Assembly (NCBI RefSeq): GCF_000270285.1
Contig: NC_015738.1
Location: 868,001-932,000, forward strand
Source: Eggerthella sp. YY7918
GTDB taxonomy: Bacteria > Actinomycetota > Coriobacteriia > Coriobacteriales > Eggerthellaceae
DNA length: 64,000 nt
Direction of reading: 5' to 3'
The stretch's first letter is position 1; every line of letters starts with the position of its first letter. Shown here piece by piece: positions 34,721 through 43,396 of this stretch. The notes under the pieces are model-generated. The model ran no database searches and was not told the DNA's origin. It saw nothing but the letters and a program-made list of their open reading frames with translations. Both the position numbers and the translations under genes were made by a program.

Positions 34721-35869
34721 ATGCCGAATCTCATTGACATAGTGGAAGTGGCCGAGGCGCTTGAGAGCAAGGCGGTGTATCTGGCCGCCGACCGCTGTGT
34801 TGCGGTGCGCAATCGCCATTCTTCCTGTACAAAGTGCACCGATGCGTGTCCGACGGATGCCGTGCGAGCCGAAAAGAACACGCTTACTCTTGATGCCGAA
34901 CGCTGCGTGGCCTGCGGGGCATGCACGACGGCGTGCCCTGTGGAGGCGCTCATTCCGCTCTCTCCGCTCGACGAAGATCTTGCTGCGGCGATTGCTTCTG
35001 CGGTGGTGGCCGCCGAAGGGCAGGCGGTATTTGCCTGCGCACGCATTGCCTCAAAGCATGTGGGCGATCCTTCGAAGTACGCCGAGGTGCCCTGTCTTGC
35101 GCGCATGGAGGAAAGCGTGCTTTTAGGGTTGGCTGCCCGTGGCGTGCAGGATGTGATGCTGGTGGACGGCACGTGTGAGACGTGTCGATTCCGCGCGAAT
35201 GTGCCGGGTATCGATGCGGTGGTTGCGTCGGCAAACGATCTGATGGCAACTCAGGGTTCGGATGTTCGCATACGTCGCGCGTCGTCGTTTCCGGATGAGA
35301 TGTTGCTTGCGGATAAGCGCAGTCTGCTCGGCGAATCGCGCCGGGGTTTCTTCTCGCAGGCGCGTACCCGCGCCAAGGATGCGGCTGAAAAAACCGTTGA
35401 AGTGGTGGCGTTCAAAAACGAAAAGGATGGTGCGCCGACATTGCGCGATCGGCTGCGCGCGCAGGATTCGGGTACGCTCCCTCAGTTCAACCCGATGCGC
35501 CGTATGCATGTGCTTGATGCGATGGACCAGCTGGGTGCTCCGGTTGTTCCCGAAATCGACACGCGACTGTTTGGCACGGTGTCCATCGATCTTGACGTGT
35601 GCAATTCCTGTGGCATGTGTACGGTCTTTTGTCCTACCGGTGCGCTCAAGAAGGTCGATCCCGAGCTTACCGAAGGGGATACCATGGTGCTGGAGTTTTC
35701 GACTGCCGACTGTGTGCAGTGCAACCTGTGCGCCGATGCCTGCTTGAAACATTGCATGACGGTGAGCTCGGTGGTGTCCACCGAGGAGCTGTTCGACTTC
35801 GAGCCGCGCCTTATTCACCTGCCTGAACCGCCTGCGCGCCCCGCTATTCTTTCAAGCCTAAAGCGGTAG
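34721..35869 (+). CDS. Multi-cluster 4Fe-4S ferredoxin-type protein
   Basis: The 382-aa soluble protein has four ferredoxin-type motifs arranged in two pairs. The N-terminal pair is C36-TK-C39-TDA-C43-P and C62-VA-C65-GA-C68-TTA-C72-P. The C-terminal pair, at about 290-350, is CNSCGMCTVFCP and CVQCNLCADACLKHC. Between them is a region with CETCR resembling hydrogenase/heterodisulfide reductase-linked proteins. It is cotranscribed with mobBA, so a role in electron delivery to or assembly of Mo enzymes is inferred but not shown. No membrane segment. Confidence 0.8.
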   Translation: MPNLIDIVEVAEALESKAVYLAADRCVAVRNRHSSCTKCTDACPTDAVRAEKNTLTLDAERCVACGACTTACPVEALIPLSPLDEDLAAAIASAVVAAEGQAVFACARIASKHVGDPSKYAEVPCLARMEESVLLGLAARGVQDVMLVDGTCETCRFRANVPGIDAVVASANDLMATQGSDVRIRRASSFPDEMLLADKRSLLGESRRGFFSQARTRAKDAAEKTVEVVAFKNEKDGAPTLRDRLRAQDSGTLPQFNPMRRMHVLDAMDQLGAPVVPEIDTRLFGTVSIDLDVCNSCGMCTVFCPTGALKKVDPELTEGDTMVLEFSTADCVQCNLCADACLKHCMTVSSVVSTEELFDFEPRLIHLPEPPARPAILSSLKR

Positions 35870-36053
35870 GAAGTCATAAAGCAAGGTATCGCTGTCGGAA
35901 CTTGGCGAAGCATGCCTTGGGTCGCCCTGTTCGTGAATATCCTGTCAAGACATAAATGTTTCTGTACAAGTCACATAAAGTAATGTATAAGTTGTAGTTA
36001 CAGTTGCATGAACAGACGTTGGATCAAACGGCCGAGGCGACGGAGTAATTCCT

Positions 36054-36542
36054 ATGAACAGCGATTTCACAGTGGCGGTGCACGCGCTTGTGTACCTTAA
36101 CCACAAGCAGGATGTCGTGACGAGCGAAGCGCTCGCCGAGAATATTTGCACGAATGCGGCCCGTGTGCGCAAGGTACTGGCGCCGTTGAAACGGGCGGGA
36201 TTTGTCGATACGCGCGAGGGGTCGGTAGGGGGCTACCGATTTGCGGGCGATGCGCAAACGCTTAGTCTTCGCCAGATTGCCGACGCGCTTGACATCCGAT
36301 TCGTGCAGGCTTCATGGCGAAGCGGCGACACAGATATGGAATGCCTCGTTGCTTCGGGTATGGCCAACATTATGGACGATATTTTTGCTGATCTTGATGC
36401 GCGTTGCCGCGAGCGCCTCGGAGACATTACCATCGCCTCTATCGATGCGCGCATATTTGCGGGAGGGTCGATTGCCTCCGATGACATTTCGTCTGTCTGT
36501 TCTTCCGTCCCGATTGCCTCTCCTGTGGCGACAACCACGTAA
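36054..36542 (+). CDS. Rrf2-family transcriptional regulator
   Basis: The 162-aa product has the Rrf2 winged helix (FTVAVHALVYLNHKQDVVTS, then NAARVRKVLAPLKRAGFVDT and GGYRFAGDAQTLSLRQIADA). The three closely spaced Cys of IscR/NsrR are not seen; only scattered Cys (in ENICTN, MECLVA and a C-terminal VCSS) are present, so a cluster-sensing role is doubtful. It starts 21 bp before the CcdA-TlpA fusion gene, which it may regulate. Confidence 0.88.
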   Translation: MNSDFTVAVHALVYLNHKQDVVTSEALAENICTNAARVRKVLAPLKRAGFVDTREGSVGGYRFAGDAQTLSLRQIADALDIRFVQASWRSGDTDMECLVASGMANIMDDIFADLDARCRERLGDITIASIDARIFAGGSIASDDISSVCSSVPIASPVATTT

Positions 36543-36563
36543 ACCATCCGATAGGAGCCCGAC

Positions 36564-37892
36564 ATGGGATTTTCCCTTGAAACAAGCATTCCTGCTCTCA
36601 CGGTTTTCGTGCAGGGTCTTTTGAGTTTCTTCTCGCCGTGCGTACTGCCGCTCATTCCTTTGTATGTGGGCTACTTGGCCGGCGGTGCTGCAAAGACCAA
36701 TGAAGACGGCACGATCGAATATCCGCGCAAAACGGTGTTTGTGAACACGATCTTCTTCGTGATAGGCGTCAGTTTCGCCTTCTTTTTGCTGGGCTTCGGG
36801 TTTACTGCGCTCGGACAGTTTTTCACCGGCAATCAGCGGGTGTTTTCTGTCATTGCGGGCGCCATCATGGCGGTGTTCGGCCTGTATATGCTTGGCTTTT
36901 TCGGCAAAACGCGCGCTATCGAGACTGAGCATCGTCTCCCACTTAATCTGGGGCGCTTCGCCATGAATCCCTTCGTGGCCTTGGTGTTGGGTTTCACCTT
37001 TAGCTTCGCTTGGACACCGTGCGTAGGTCCGGTGCTGGCGAGCGTTCTTCTGATGGCATCGTCTGCGGGTACGGCCGCGGCAGGCTATGCGCTTGTGGGT
37101 GTTTACACGCTCGGATTCGTGCTGCCATTTTTGGCGGTGGGTCTGTTCACGGGCGAAGTGCTGCGGTTTTTCCGTACACACGGCAACGTGGTGAAGTATA
37201 CGGTGAAAATCGGCGGCGCGTTGCTTATCGTCATGGGTCTTATGACTATCACGGGTTGGATGAACGGCGTGACCAGCTACCTCTCGTCGTTCGGCGCGGC
37301 GCCTGCCGCCCAGGAGCAGCCTGCCGATAATGATGCAAGCAAGAGCGATGCGAACGCTTCGCAGGGTGGGGCATCGAACTCCTCGTCAAGCGAAGACTCT
37401 GCTGACGGTTCCAACGAAGAGCCTAAGGCCATACCCGCGCCGCTTGCCGATGTTGCGCTGGTTGATCAAAACGGTGTCGAGCACAAGCTGTCTGACTACA
37501 AGGGCAAAACGATATTTCTCAATTTCTGGGCGACGTGGTGCGGACCGTGCCAGCGCGAGATTCCCGATATCGAGATGCTCTATAAAGAGCGTGGTGAAAA
37601 CACAGGCGATTTGATCGTGCTGGGCGTGGCGAACCCTAAGACCAATGAGCGGCCCCAGAACAGCGACGTTTCCGAAGCCGAGGTGAAGTCGTTCATCGAC
37701 GAGCATGGCATTACGTATCCGGTGCTTATGGATACGAGCGGAGAGCTGTTTAGGGCCTACAGCATCATGTCGTTTCCCACGACATTTATGATTGACAAGG
37801 ACGGCAATGTGTTCGGCTACATGTCAGGCATGCTTACCGCCAGCGTGATGAACAACATCGTAGAACAAACCATGACCGGCGAGCGAAAGTGA
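36564..37892 (+). CDS. CcdA-TlpA fusion: membrane thiol transporter with thioredoxin domain
   Basis: The 442-aa product joins a CcdA/DsbD-like membrane part (1-240, six segments, reactive Cys in FFSPCVLPLIP and AWTPCVGPVLA) to an acidic Ser-rich linker (250-290). A TlpA/ResA-type extracytoplasmic thioredoxin domain follows, with active site WCGPC (about 325-329) and the cis-Pro motif SFPTTFMID. It would carry reducing power out of the cell to keep cytochrome c haem-site thiols or other exported thiols reduced. This fits the CxxCH cytochrome in the window. Probably cotranscribed with the Rrf2 gene. Confidence 0.92.
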   Translation: MGFSLETSIPALTVFVQGLLSFFSPCVLPLIPLYVGYLAGGAAKTNEDGTIEYPRKTVFVNTIFFVIGVSFAFFLLGFGFTALGQFFTGNQRVFSVIAGAIMAVFGLYMLGFFGKTRAIETEHRLPLNLGRFAMNPFVALVLGFTFSFAWTPCVGPVLASVLLMASSAGTAAAGYALVGVYTLGFVLPFLAVGLFTGEVLRFFRTHGNVVKYTVKIGGALLIVMGLMTITGWMNGVTSYLSSFGAAPAAQEQPADNDASKSDANASQGGASNSSSSEDSADGSNEEPKAIPAPLADVALVDQNGVEHKLSDYKGKTIFLNFWATWCGPCQREIPDIEMLYKERGENTGDLIVLGVANPKTNERPQNSDVSEAEVKSFIDEHGITYPVLMDTSGELFRAYSIMSFPTTFMIDKDGNVFGYMSGMLTASVMNNIVEQTMTGERK

Positions 37893-38092
37893 ACGCGCTT
37901 TCAGCTTATAGAGGTAGAGTGGCCTGTTGGGATAAGTACCGTCCGACCGTCTGACGATGGGTTGGCGCGGGGTGCTTTTTCTTTGTGTGGGCTGTGGTAT
38001 ACTTGCTCCTGCACTTTACTGTGATAAAGTAAAACGGGCGATGCGGGACGCCGAACGTGGCGTGCTGCGGTCGCGGAAGGATGGGAGTATTC

Positions 38093-38923
38093 ATGAAGAA
38101 AAAGCTTTTGGCGCTCGTGGCGGCCTGCACGGTCCTCGCGCTTTCGGCGGTGCTGCTGGCTGGTTGTTCGGACGGCGACGACAAAGTCGCGAATAGCAAC
38201 GAGGGCGGCACGGATGCATTTACGCTGATCGTCGGTTTCGATCAGGGATATCCGCCCTATGGGTACGTGGGCGACGACGGCGAGTTCACGGGTTTTGACT
38301 TGGAATTGGCGAAGGCGGTTTGCGAAAAGAATGGCTGGACGCTGCAACTTGAGCCTATCGACTGGGATGCCAAGGATGCGCTCATCGGCAGCGGCACCAT
38401 CAACTGCATCTGGAATGGCTTCACCATGGAAAACCGTGAGGACGACTACACGTTCTCCGAGCCCTACATGTACAACGAGCAGGTGGTCATCGTGAAGAAG
38501 GATAGCGATGCCAAGGCGCTTGAGGATTTGGCGGGTAAGACCGTACTGACGCAGGTTGATTCGGCGGCGCTTCACGTGCTTGAAGATCCCAAGGGGCAGG
38601 GCGAACTTGCTTCTACCTTCAAAGAGCTGCAGACCATCGGCGACTACAACAATGCATTCATGCAGCTTGAGTCCGGCATGGTGGATGCCGTGGCATGCGA
38701 TTTGTCCATCGCGAGCTATCAAATGGCCGCCAAGCCTGATGCTTACGTGAAGCTGGGCGTACTGGCTCCCGAGAACTATGCCGTGGGCTTCAAGAAGGGC
38801 GACACCGAGCTGGCCAAGCAGGTGACCGAAACCCTCAAGGCTCTCGATGAGGACGGCACGGTAAAGCAGCTCTGCGAAAAGTACGCTGATCAGGGCATCA
38901 CGTACGATAACTGGGTACTGTAA
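38093..38923 (+). CDS. Polar amino acid ABC transporter, substrate-binding lipoprotein
   Basis: The 276-aa product has a lipoprotein signal (KKKLLALVAA...LLAGC) and a family 3 solute-binding fold (LIVGFDQGYPPYGYVGDDGE, then GFDLELAKAVCEKNGW and DAVACDLSIASYQMA). It binds a polar amino acid outside the cell and delivers it to the permease. ATG 38093 is preceded by GGAAGGATGGGAG. The 200-bp upstream gap holds a GC-rich hairpin with a T-rich tail and a TATACT -10 element near 37998. Next to a catabolic agmatine/carbamoyl system, arginine or a similar amino acid is an attractive substrate, but unproven. Confidence 0.92.
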   Translation: MKKKLLALVAACTVLALSAVLLAGCSDGDDKVANSNEGGTDAFTLIVGFDQGYPPYGYVGDDGEFTGFDLELAKAVCEKNGWTLQLEPIDWDAKDALIGSGTINCIWNGFTMENREDDYTFSEPYMYNEQVVIVKKDSDAKALEDLAGKTVLTQVDSAALHVLEDPKGQGELASTFKELQTIGDYNNAFMQLESGMVDAVACDLSIASYQMAAKPDAYVKLGVLAPENYAVGFKKGDTELAKQVTETLKALDEDGTVKQLCEKYADQGITYDNWVL

Positions 38924-38925
38924 GA

Positions 38926-39073
38926 TTTCGACGGCCTTGCGCCGTCGAAACTGTTCGATGCAGCGAAGCGCTGGTGCACCCCGCTTTGCCCCTTTTTCGC
39001 TTTCCCGCTCGTGCGAAACACGCGCGGCCGCACAACAGGGGCAACTCGAGGCACTCCAGCGCTTCTCGCTGAC
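38926..39073. repeat. Hairpin plus 114-bp intergenic palindrome, copy A
   Basis: Directly after the stop there is a hairpin TTTCGACGGC/GCCGTCGAAA (38926-38950). Then a 114-bp imperfect palindrome (38960-39073) has arms GCGAAGCGCTGG / CCAGCGCTTCTCGC, an inner TTGCCCCT/AGGGGCAA and a central CGTG-CGAAA-CACG hairpin, ending in TCGCTGAC. Related copies lie at 39797 and 55551. Confidence 0.8.
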
Positions 39074-39105
39074 TTTATTGGACCAGTAAGTTGTAAGGAG
39101 TGGCT

Positions 39106-39759
39106 GTGGAATTCGGAACCATGATGGGTATTCTTGGATCGGGACTGGTATTCACCGTCCAGATCTTCGTGGTCACGCTCATCGGTGCGTTGCCGCTCGG
39201 CGTGGTGGTGGCGCTGTGCCGTATGAGTAGGTTCAAGCCGCTTGCGCTTATCACGCGCTTCTACATATCCGTCATGCGTGGAACGCCGCTTATGCTGCAG
39301 CTTATGGCGCTCATGTTCGGTCCGTACTATCTTTTTGGCTTGCAAATGGGCAACGACTGGAAGTACTGGGCCTGCTCCATCGGCTTCATCATCAATTACG
39401 CCGCCTATTTCGGCGAAATTTACCGTGGCGGTATCCAGTCCATTCCGCGCGGACAGTACGAGGCGGCCACAGTATTGGGATATTCGCGCGCTCAGACGTT
39501 CATGAAGATTGTGCTGCCGCAGGTGGTCAAGCGCATCCTTCCCGCCATGAGCAACGAGATCATCACGCTGGTAAAAGACACCTCGCTTGCGTTCGTTCTC
39601 GGCATCATGGAGATGTTTAGCCAGGCGAAGGCCTTGGCAGCTTCCCAGGTGAGTATGATTCCCTATGTGGTGGCGGGTGCGATTTACTGGGTGTTCAACT
39701 TCGTGGTCGAAATCATTCTCACCCGCGTTGAAAAACGTTTAAATTATTATCATGACTGA
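39106..39759 (+). CDS. Polar amino acid ABC transporter, permease
   Basis: The 217-aa product has about five membrane helices and the HisM/GlnP-type permease motifs: FYISVMRGTPLMLQLMAL and the cytoplasmic EAA loop QYEAATVLGYSRAQTFMKIV in which the ATPase docks. GTG 39106 is chosen because AAGGAG ends 5 nt before it; GTG 39100 overlaps that site and ATG 39121 is a third option. It sits between two palindromic repeats, in the order binding protein, permease, ATPase. Confidence 0.93.
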   Translation: MEFGTMMGILGSGLVFTVQIFVVTLIGALPLGVVVALCRMSRFKPLALITRFYISVMRGTPLMLQLMALMFGPYYLFGLQMGNDWKYWACSIGFIINYAAYFGEIYRGGIQSIPRGQYEAATVLGYSRAQTFMKIVLPQVVKRILPAMSNEIITLVKDTSLAFVLGIMEMFSQAKALAASQVSMIPYVVAGAIYWVFNFVVEIILTRVEKRLNYYHD

Positions 39760-39761
39760 GT

Positions 39762-39910
39762 GTTCCGTCGTTCTGCCGAACGACGGAACGAGCCGCCGCT
39801 GCGGGTTTTCGCATTGCCCCGCCTTGGCGTTTTTTCGCTTACCCTCACGTGCAAAGCACGCTCGGCCGCAAAACACACCAATTCGAGGCAATGCGAAAAC
39901 CCTCGCTGAC
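39762..39910. repeat. Hairpin plus 114-bp intergenic palindrome, copy B
   Basis: GTTCCGTCGTTC/GAACGACGGAAC (39762-39789) is followed by a 114-bp palindrome (39797-39910) with arms GGGTTTTCGCATTGCC / GGCAATGCGAAAACCC and a central GTGC-AAA-GCAC hairpin, again ending in TCGCTGAC. The outer arms differ from copy A but are self-complementary. Confidence 0.8.
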
Positions 39911-39939
39911 CTTACCAAACCTGCGACAAGGAGTAAAAC

Positions 39940-40713
39940 ATGAACAACCAGCCGCTTGTGGTGTTGGAGCACGCGAAGAAGAGCTTTGGGGATACGCCGG
40001 TACTAAAGGATATCTCGCTTTCGGTGCGCAAAGGCGAGGTTGTGGCCGTTATCGGGCCGTCGGGTGGCGGCAAGTCGACGCTTCTGCGCTGCATGACACT
40101 GCTTGAGACGCTTGACTCCGGCCGTTTGGCGTACGGCGATTTGGTGGTGGCCGAAAACGACACCGCGGGGCGTGCGGTTTACGCCTCTGCCGCCGTTCAG
40201 AAGCAGGCCAAGATGCGCTTTGGCCTGGTGTTTCAGAACTTCAACCTGTTTCCGCACTACACGGTTCTCAAAAACGTATCGGATGCTCCTATTCATGTGC
40301 AGAAACGTCCGAAGGCCGAAGCGATTGAGCACGCTCGTGCGTTGCTGGCAAAGATGGGACTTTCCGGTAAGGAAGATATGGTTCCCTGCGAGCTTTCCGG
40401 TGGGCAACAGCAGCGTGTCGCCATCGCGCGTGCGCTCGCGCTCGATCCTGACGTACTGTTTTTCGACGAGCCCACCAGCGCGCTCGACCCCGAACTCACG
40501 CAAGACGTTCTGAAGGTCATTCGCGATTTGGCAGCTGAGCATATGACGATGGTCATCGTCACGCACGAGATGAACTTCGCGCGCGACGTAGCCGATCACA
40601 TCGTATTCATGGACGGCGGCGTTATCGTGGAGGAGGGCCTCGCCTCTGAGCTTATCAACAATCCTCAGCACGACCGTACGCGCGCGTTCTTGTCGAAGTA
40701 TGCCGAAGGCTAG
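39940..40713 (+). CDS. Polar amino acid ABC transporter, ATPase (GlnQ-like)
   Basis: The 257-aa product has Walker A GPSGGGKST (39-47), a Q-loop FQNFNLFPHYT, the signature LSGGQQQRVAIARALA (about 147), Walker B VLFFDEPTSALD and the switch His in VTHEM. It matches the polar amino acid ATPase class (GlnQ/HisP). An AAGGAG site precedes ATG. It completes the three-gene transporter. Confidence 0.96.
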   Translation: MNNQPLVVLEHAKKSFGDTPVLKDISLSVRKGEVVAVIGPSGGGKSTLLRCMTLLETLDSGRLAYGDLVVAENDTAGRAVYASAAVQKQAKMRFGLVFQNFNLFPHYTVLKNVSDAPIHVQKRPKAEAIEHARALLAKMGLSGKEDMVPCELSGGQQQRVAIARALALDPDVLFFDEPTSALDPELTQDVLKVIRDLAAEHMTMVIVTHEMNFARDVADHIVFMDGGVIVEEGLASELINNPQHDRTRAFLSKYAEG

Positions 40714-40771
40714 ACGCCTCGAAGAAACCCGATTGCTATAATGGACGCATCACAAAAGGAAGTGAGGCGGC

Positions 40772-41251
40772 ATGGCGATCGAAACGGTACGGGCGCACTT
40801 TCGCGCCATAGGTATGGAGGATCGTATTCTTGAGTTTGATACCTCCAGTGCGACGGTGGAGTTAGCGGCGGCCGCTGTGGGGTGCGAGCCGGCACGCATT
40901 GCAAAAACGCTGTCGTTCCATGTTGCTGAGCGCGTGGCGCTTGTGGTGGCTGCGGGAGATGCGCGCATCGACAATCCCAAATTCAAGGCTCAGTTCGGCT
41001 GTAAAGCAAAAATGCTTAAAGCCGAAGAGGCGGAGCCTCTGATCGGTCATGGGGTCGGCGGCGTTTGCCCGTTTGCGGTTAACGACGGGGTTGACGTGTA
41101 TCTTGATGAATCGCTGCGTCGTTTCGATACGGTGTATCCGGCGGCCGGCAGTGCGGCAAGCGCGGTGCGTCTGACGCCTGACGAGCTTGCTTCGTGCGCC
41201 GCGCCCTGCACTTGGATAGACGTGTGCAAGCTGCCGGAGGTGAGTGGGTGA
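40772..41251 (+). CDS. YbaK/EbsC-family aminoacyl-tRNA deacylase-like protein
   Basis: The 159-aa product matches the YbaK/EbsC/ProX editing fold. Key parts are the catalytic-site Lys in RIAKTLSF and ALVVAAGDARIDNPKFKAQF, and the GVGGVCPFAV loop. Family members hydrolyse mischarged tRNA-Pro or tRNA-Cys species. AAGGAAGTGAGG precedes the ATG. Its stop overlaps the GTG start of the phosphatase gene, so the two are translationally coupled. Confidence 0.92.
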   Translation: MAIETVRAHFRAIGMEDRILEFDTSSATVELAAAAVGCEPARIAKTLSFHVAERVALVVAAGDARIDNPKFKAQFGCKAKMLKAEEAEPLIGHGVGGVCPFAVNDGVDVYLDESLRRFDTVYPAAGSAASAVRLTPDELASCAAPCTWIDVCKLPEVSG

Positions 41252-42063
41252 GCGACGCATGCCGTAACACTTCCGGCGAGGCTCTTGAGCAGCAGGCGCT
41301 TGATGCGCTCAAAGACGCTGCGCCAAAACTCGCTCCGGTGAAATTCTATGTGGTGCGCCACGGTCAAACCCTGTTCAACGTCATGGGAAGGGTGCAAGGC
41401 TGGTGCGATACACCGCTTACAGCCGAGGGTGTGCAAGGTGCTGAAGCGCTCGGCCGCGGACTGGCACGGGTGGACTTCAAAGCCGCCTTCTCAAGCGATA
41501 GCGGGCGGGCCATGCAAACGCTTGATGCTGTTCTTGCCGCGCGTGCGGCGTGTCGGGGCGAGAAGGTTGCGAAGCCGCACAATCCGTTCAGCCTTCCGGT
41601 AGCAGCCGGAGCGCCGGCGGTGCCATTTCCTGTCGTGCACGATGCTCGTTTGCGCGAATGGTGCTATGGCGATTTGGAGGGTGAACCGGGCGAGTTGCTC
41701 CATCAAAGGTTTACGGAAGGTTTCGGGCGCGAGGTGCCCTTTGAGGAGCTCAATCGTCGCCTATCCGAGGTGGCAAACATTATCGCCTCAAGCGACCGAT
41801 CCGGGCGAGCGGAAGATTTTGCCACTATCGAGCGGCGTTTAAGAGCATTTTTCGAAGATATGGGGCGCGCGGCACAACAGGCGGGCGGCGGAAATGTGCT
41901 CGTCGTGACGCACGCCTTCGTCGTGCGTACGCTTGTGTATCTGCTTGATCCTGCGCGCGTGAATGATCCGCTTAAGATTCTCAATGCGAGCGTCACGGAA
42001 CTCATCTACGACAACGGTACATTTTCGCTCGGTGCTATCGGTTCAACTGACTGGCAGGCCTAG
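41248..42063 (+). CDS. Histidine phosphatase (phosphoglycerate mutase-like) family protein
   Basis: The 271-aa product has the catalytic RHG motif (VVRHGQTLFN, about 35-44) and the second catalytic His in VVTHAFVVRTL, with the acid in REWCYGDLEG. It hydrolyses a phosphate ester of unknown identity in the cytoplasm. The GTG start at 41248 overlaps the previous stop codon (GTGA) and follows GGAGG; the longer ORF is ignored. A C-terminal region replaces the fixed PGM elements, so true mutase activity is unlikely. Confidence 0.9.
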   Translation: MSDACRNTSGEALEQQALDALKDAAPKLAPVKFYVVRHGQTLFNVMGRVQGWCDTPLTAEGVQGAEALGRGLARVDFKAAFSSDSGRAMQTLDAVLAARAACRGEKVAKPHNPFSLPVAAGAPAVPFPVVHDARLREWCYGDLEGEPGELLHQRFTEGFGREVPFEELNRRLSEVANIIASSDRSGRAEDFATIERRLRAFFEDMGRAAQQAGGGNVLVVTHAFVVRTLVYLLDPARVNDPLKILNASVTELIYDNGTFSLGAIGSTDWQA

Positions 42064-42074
42064 CCCGCTACAGC

Positions 42075-42112
42075 AATGCCGCCTGCCCAATAGGTGAACA
42101 GACGGCATTTCT
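42075..42112 (+). terminator. Weak terminator after the phosphatase gene
   Basis: AATGCCG / CGGCATT followed by TCT; it lies between convergent genes. Confidence 0.45.
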
Positions 42113-42160
42113 ATCTGGGACGGCAGCGAACCGGTTTCGTCCTGAAAAGGTCAACGAATT

Positions 42161-43225
42161 CTACCAGGGATTCCAGGTGAGGTTGCACTTTGGGCTCGTT
42201 GCCTGCCCGCCGCGAAACGCATGTGCGTCGCCCGTAAGATGTGTATTGGGCTGTGCTGTAGCGCGAGCGTCGTCGTGAGACTGCGCGGTTTTGCCGGAAG
42301 TGGCTTTCTCGGTTTGGGACGTCTTATGAGACTGCGGCATCTCGTGCTTGCCGGATGACTCGCCCTTGTCCGGGGTGTCACCCTTGCTGCGTGCGTCATC
42401 CTTCGACGGCTGGTCGGTGCCTTCGGCCGTTCCCTCGTGATTGAGCGGATGCATGCGGGTTCCGATAAGCCAGGTACCAGCCATAATCTGCATGCCGATG
42501 GGCATAAGGCGGGTGGAGAGTGCGCCCACCTTGTTGTACCAGCCGGTCACTGCGCACCGCTCGCCGCGCATGAGCGCGCGATAGGCGCGGATAGCCGTTT
42601 CGTCGGCATCCATCGAGAAATACTTCCAAGCCGGAGCATTTTCAATGCCCGCATTCTTCGGGAAATTCGTGCGCGTCGCTCCAGGGCAAATGGTGGTCGC
42701 AGTGACGCCGGTGCCTTTGAGTTCAGCCCACAGTGCCAATGTGAACGACAGGACGAACTTTTTCGCTGCGCCATAAAGGGCGTTGTTGGGGCAGGGTGTA
42801 AGCGCCATCATGGAGCTCATATTGAGAATGCGACCGTGGCCGCGCTCAAGCATGGGATGCATGAATACGCTGGTAAGTTCGGCCAAGTTCACGACGGACA
42901 GCTGAAGCATCGAGCGAATTTCGGGAACGCTCAGCTCCGCGAAACGGCCGGCGGTGCTGTAGCCGGCATCGTTGACGAGTACATCGATATCCAGGTTGTG
43001 CGAGCGCACCGCCTCGAACAGTTCACGTGCCGATCCTTCGCGGGAAAGATCGCAGGGGATGGGAGTTACCTCAACCCCGAGACGGCGCAGTTCCACGGCC
43101 TGTTTTTCGAGCGATTCCTTATCGCGTGCGACCGTGACCAAGTTAAAGCCGTCGCTGGCAAACAGCAGGCAGAGAGATTCGCCGATGCCGCTTGTCGCGC
43201 CGGTGACGAGTGCAGTTTCAGCCAT
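42161..43225 (-). CDS. Short-chain dehydrogenase/reductase with long hydrophilic C-terminal tail
   Basis: Residues 1-260 form a classical SDR. There is the NAD(P) site TGATSGIGES (8-17), the NAG-like NDAGYST (about 88), the catalytic Ser in LNMSSMMAL and YGAAK as YxxxK (about 151-155). From about 262 to 354 the chain is very polar, rich in Ser, Asp, Lys, Gln and His, with no predicted structure. A normal family member ends near 260, so the tail is an addition or the result of a lost stop codon. Substrate unknown. The gene lies downstream of the MFS gene on the same strand, 171 bp away. Confidence 0.85.
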   Translation of the reverse strand: MAETALVTGATSGIGESLCLLFASDGFNLVTVARDKESLEKQAVELRRLGVEVTPIPCDLSREGSARELFEAVRSHNLDIDVLVNDAGYSTAGRFAELSVPEIRSMLQLSVVNLAELTSVFMHPMLERGHGRILNMSSMMALTPCPNNALYGAAKKFVLSFTLALWAELKGTGVTATTICPGATRTNFPKNAGIENAPAWKYFSMDADETAIRAYRALMRGERCAVTGWYNKVGALSTRLMPIGMQIMAGTWLIGTRMHPLNHEGTAEGTDQPSKDDARSKGDTPDKGESSGKHEMPQSHKTSQTEKATSGKTAQSHDDARATAQPNTHLTGDAHAFRGGQATSPKCNLTWNPW

Positions 43226-43396
43226 AGTGGCGCTCCTTTCGTGCGAGGGGCCGTGCGCACCGTTTTATGTTGGCGCGCAGCGGATCCGTTTTGTTTTCGC
43301 ATCATAGGAGCGTCGTGCAGGTTGGTACCGATCAGGTTGTCGGCTGTAGGAAAGGCGGGAACAGAACGCCACCGCGCTGCCAACATGATCTCAGCA

